The notes beneath the pieces were generated by a model. That model had not been told where the DNA came from. It searched no databases and saw only the letters and a list, made by a program, of their open reading frames with translations. A stretch of DNA of 6,922 nt from an uncultured Bulleidia sp. (lineage in GTDB: Bacteria; Bacillota_I; Bacilli_A; Erysipelotrichales; Erysipelotrichaceae): positions 1 through 6,922 of the forward strand of contig CAKVLT010000095.1 in assembly GCA_934757945.1 (NCBI GenBank). The letters run 5' to 3'. Numbering within the stretch: the first letter of the stretch is position 1; each line of letters opens with the position of its first letter. The position numbers and the translations under genes were made by a program. Positions 5,426 through 6,922 of this stretch are shown piece after piece.

Positions 5426-6922
5426 CTATTCTACGCCAATAATAAACGCATATACCGGCTGTCCGCCATCCTGAACATCCACGTCAACATTGAAGTTATC
5501 TGTAATATAAGACGCAACCTCATTGACTTCCTGTTCACTGGCATCTTCACCTTTCAATAAAGTAACAATTTCAGAATCTTCATCAATCATTTCTTTAATG
5601 AGACCTTTACAAGCTTCTACTTTATCTTTAGCTGTCAGTTTAATTTCCTTATCAAACAGGCCCATATAGTCACCCGCATGAATCTCTACACCATTCATAC
5701 TTGTATCTTTAACAGCATAAGTAACCTGCCCTGTTTTTACATTGGCAATAGCCTCGGACATATCTTCAATATTTTCTTCCACTGTAGCATCAGGGTTAAA
5801 GGAAATACATGCACTCAGTCCTTGAGTAACAGACTTTGTTTCCAGTACAATAACATCTTTATCTTCTGTAACCGCAGCAGCCTGCTGAGCAGCCATGATA
5901 ATATTGGAGTTATTCGGAAGAATAAAGATATGCTTTGCATGTACTCTTGCAATTGCACCACAAATATCTTCCGTGGAAGGGTTCATAGTCTGACCACCGG
6001 ATACCACTACATCTGCACGATATTCCTTAAAAAGATTTGCCAGGCCTTCCCCTGCAGAAACAGTAATAATACCATATTCCTTTTCTTCCACTGGAGCTTC
6101 TTCCTCTTCAATAATGGAATCACTGATACCTTCTTTGAAGTTTTCAATCTTTACTTTTACAAATTCCCCAAATTTTTCAGCCATTGTCAATACTTCACCA
6201 GGAGTCATGGTATGCACATGAAGCTTGACAGTATCTTCTGTAGCCTGCAGAGTTATTTCATTACCGATTTTTTCCAGAGATCTGCGGAAATCTTCTTTAT
6301 TGAAATAATTCTTACCTGCATTCATTTTCAGAACAAACTCAGTACAATATCCGGAACGCTTATCGTTTTCATCTTCGACAACATGGTCACTTTCTTCCTG
6401 TTCCTGTACAGGATTTCCTTCCAGACAGGCCTTGAAACCTTCAAAAATAACCACAAGACCGCTACCACCGGAGTCTACAACATTTGCTTCTTTTAACACC
6501 GGAAGTAAATCAGGTGTATGATCAAGAGAAACATTTGCTCTTTCACACAGTACAGTCATATATTCCAGTAATGTGCATTCTTCGTGTTTCTGTACATATT
6601 CCAGAGCCTGCTCACTGGATTCTCTGACAACAGTCAGAATAGTACCTTCTACAGGACGCATAACTGCTTTATATGCCATCTTAGAACCATTTGCCATCGC
6701 CTCGGCAAATTCCAGTACAGTCACTTCCTTCTTATCTTTAACCGCTTTAAAGAAACCTCTGAAAATCTGAGAAAGAATAACACCAGAGTTACCTCTTGCA
6801 CCCATCAATAAGCCTCTGCTTAAAGTTTTTGCAACAACATCCAGCTCCTCAGATCCACTCTTAAGAACTTCTGTAACACCATTAGAGAAAGTTAAAGACA
6901 TGTTTGTTCCTGTATCTCCATC
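5426..6922 (-). CDS. fakA: Fatty acid kinase catalytic subunit FakA (DAK2/YloV family), N-terminus outside window
   Basis: FakA transfers phosphate from ATP to a fatty acid carried by FakB (DegV family); the acyl-phosphate then feeds phospholipid synthesis. 498 codons are visible. The frame stays open to the edge and reads DGDTGTN just before the ATG at 6901. This is the DAK2 Mg-nucleotide motif, so that ATG is internal and roughly 40 N-terminal residues are missing (family about 550 aa). Further DAK2 signatures are LSRGLLMGARGNSGVILSQ, RPVEGTILTV and VDSGGSGL. The middle domain keeps a likely zinc site: the Cys of GYCTEF (6344-6346) and the HVH pair (6212-6220). The C-terminal, DegV-like part has GGQTMNPSTEDI and ILPNNSNIIMAA. 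It ends in its own terminator; any upstream operon partner lies outside the window. Confidence 0.95.
   Translation of the reverse strand, partial: DGDTGTNMSLTFSNGVTEVLKSGSEELDVVAKTLSRGLLMGARGNSGVILSQIFRGFFKAVKDKKEVTVLEFAEAMANGSKMAYKAVMRPVEGTILTVVRESSEQALEYVQKHEECTLLEYMTVLCERANVSLDHTPDLLPVLKEANVVDSGGSGLVVIFEGFKACLEGNPVQEQEESDHVVEDENDKRSGYCTEFVLKMNAGKNYFNKEDFRRSLEKIGNEITLQATEDTVKLHVHTMTPGEVLTMAEKFGEFVKVKIENFKEGISDSIIEEEEAPVEEKEYGIITVSAGEGLANLFKEYRADVVVSGGQTMNPSTEDICGAIARVHAKHIFILPNNSNIIMAAQQAAAVTEDKDVIVLETKSVTQGLSACISFNPDATVEENIEDMSEAIANVKTGQVTYAVKDTSMNGVEIHAGDYMGLFDKEIKLTAKDKVEACKGLIKEMIDEDSEIVTLLKGEDASEQEVNEVASYITDNFNVDVDVQDGGQPVYAFIIGVE

Noticed and set aside
5678..6496. Long plus-strand open frame of 272 codons opposite fakA
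   Set aside because: It lies wholly antisense to a gene with clear family motifs. Its product is rich in Phe, Cys, Asn, Ile and His, as expected from the complement of an acidic, Lys/Ala-rich protein, and has no recognisable domain.

Overview
The window reads as ordinary chromosome from a low-GC, anaerobic member of the Bacillota. The evidence is a class III (oxygen-sensitive) ribonucleotide reductase pair, a fatty acid kinase FakA, a MupG-type phosphomuramidase, strong purine-rich Shine-Dalgarno sites and short hairpin-plus-U-tract terminators. A gut Erysipelotrichia or Clostridia lineage is plausible, but the sequence alone does not settle the genus. There are no mobile elements, CRISPR arrays, tRNAs or rRNAs.

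Layout. A sigma-A-like promoter and a leader with a perfect 10-bp inverted repeat precede nrdD (148-2346, +). A terminator-like hairpin sits in the 53-nt gap before nrdG (2400-2927, +). nrdG ends in its own terminator and converges on mupG (2989-4077, -), which has a separate terminator. A 247-nt non-coding stretch (4078-4324) holds the likely mupG promoter, a possible operator palindrome and a weak terminator for the next operon. That operon (5330 down to 4325, -) encodes two related small membrane proteins. Each has an N-terminal zinc ribbon, one transmembrane helix and an extracytoplasmic C-terminal domain, and the genes are one base apart. Its likely promoter lies just upstream, behind the terminator of fakA (5426 to beyond the right edge, -), which lacks its N-terminus here.

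Function. NrdD makes deoxyribonucleotides without oxygen, and NrdG installs its glycyl radical. MupG cleaves a phosphorylated cell-wall disaccharide during peptidoglycan turnover. FakA phosphorylates FakB-bound fatty acids for phospholipid synthesis. The zinc-ribbon pair has no assignable function and is the least explained content.

I see no convincing new multi-gene system. The items most worth a second look are the duplicated zinc-ribbon membrane proteins, the nrdD leader inverted repeat and the hairpin between nrdD and nrdG.
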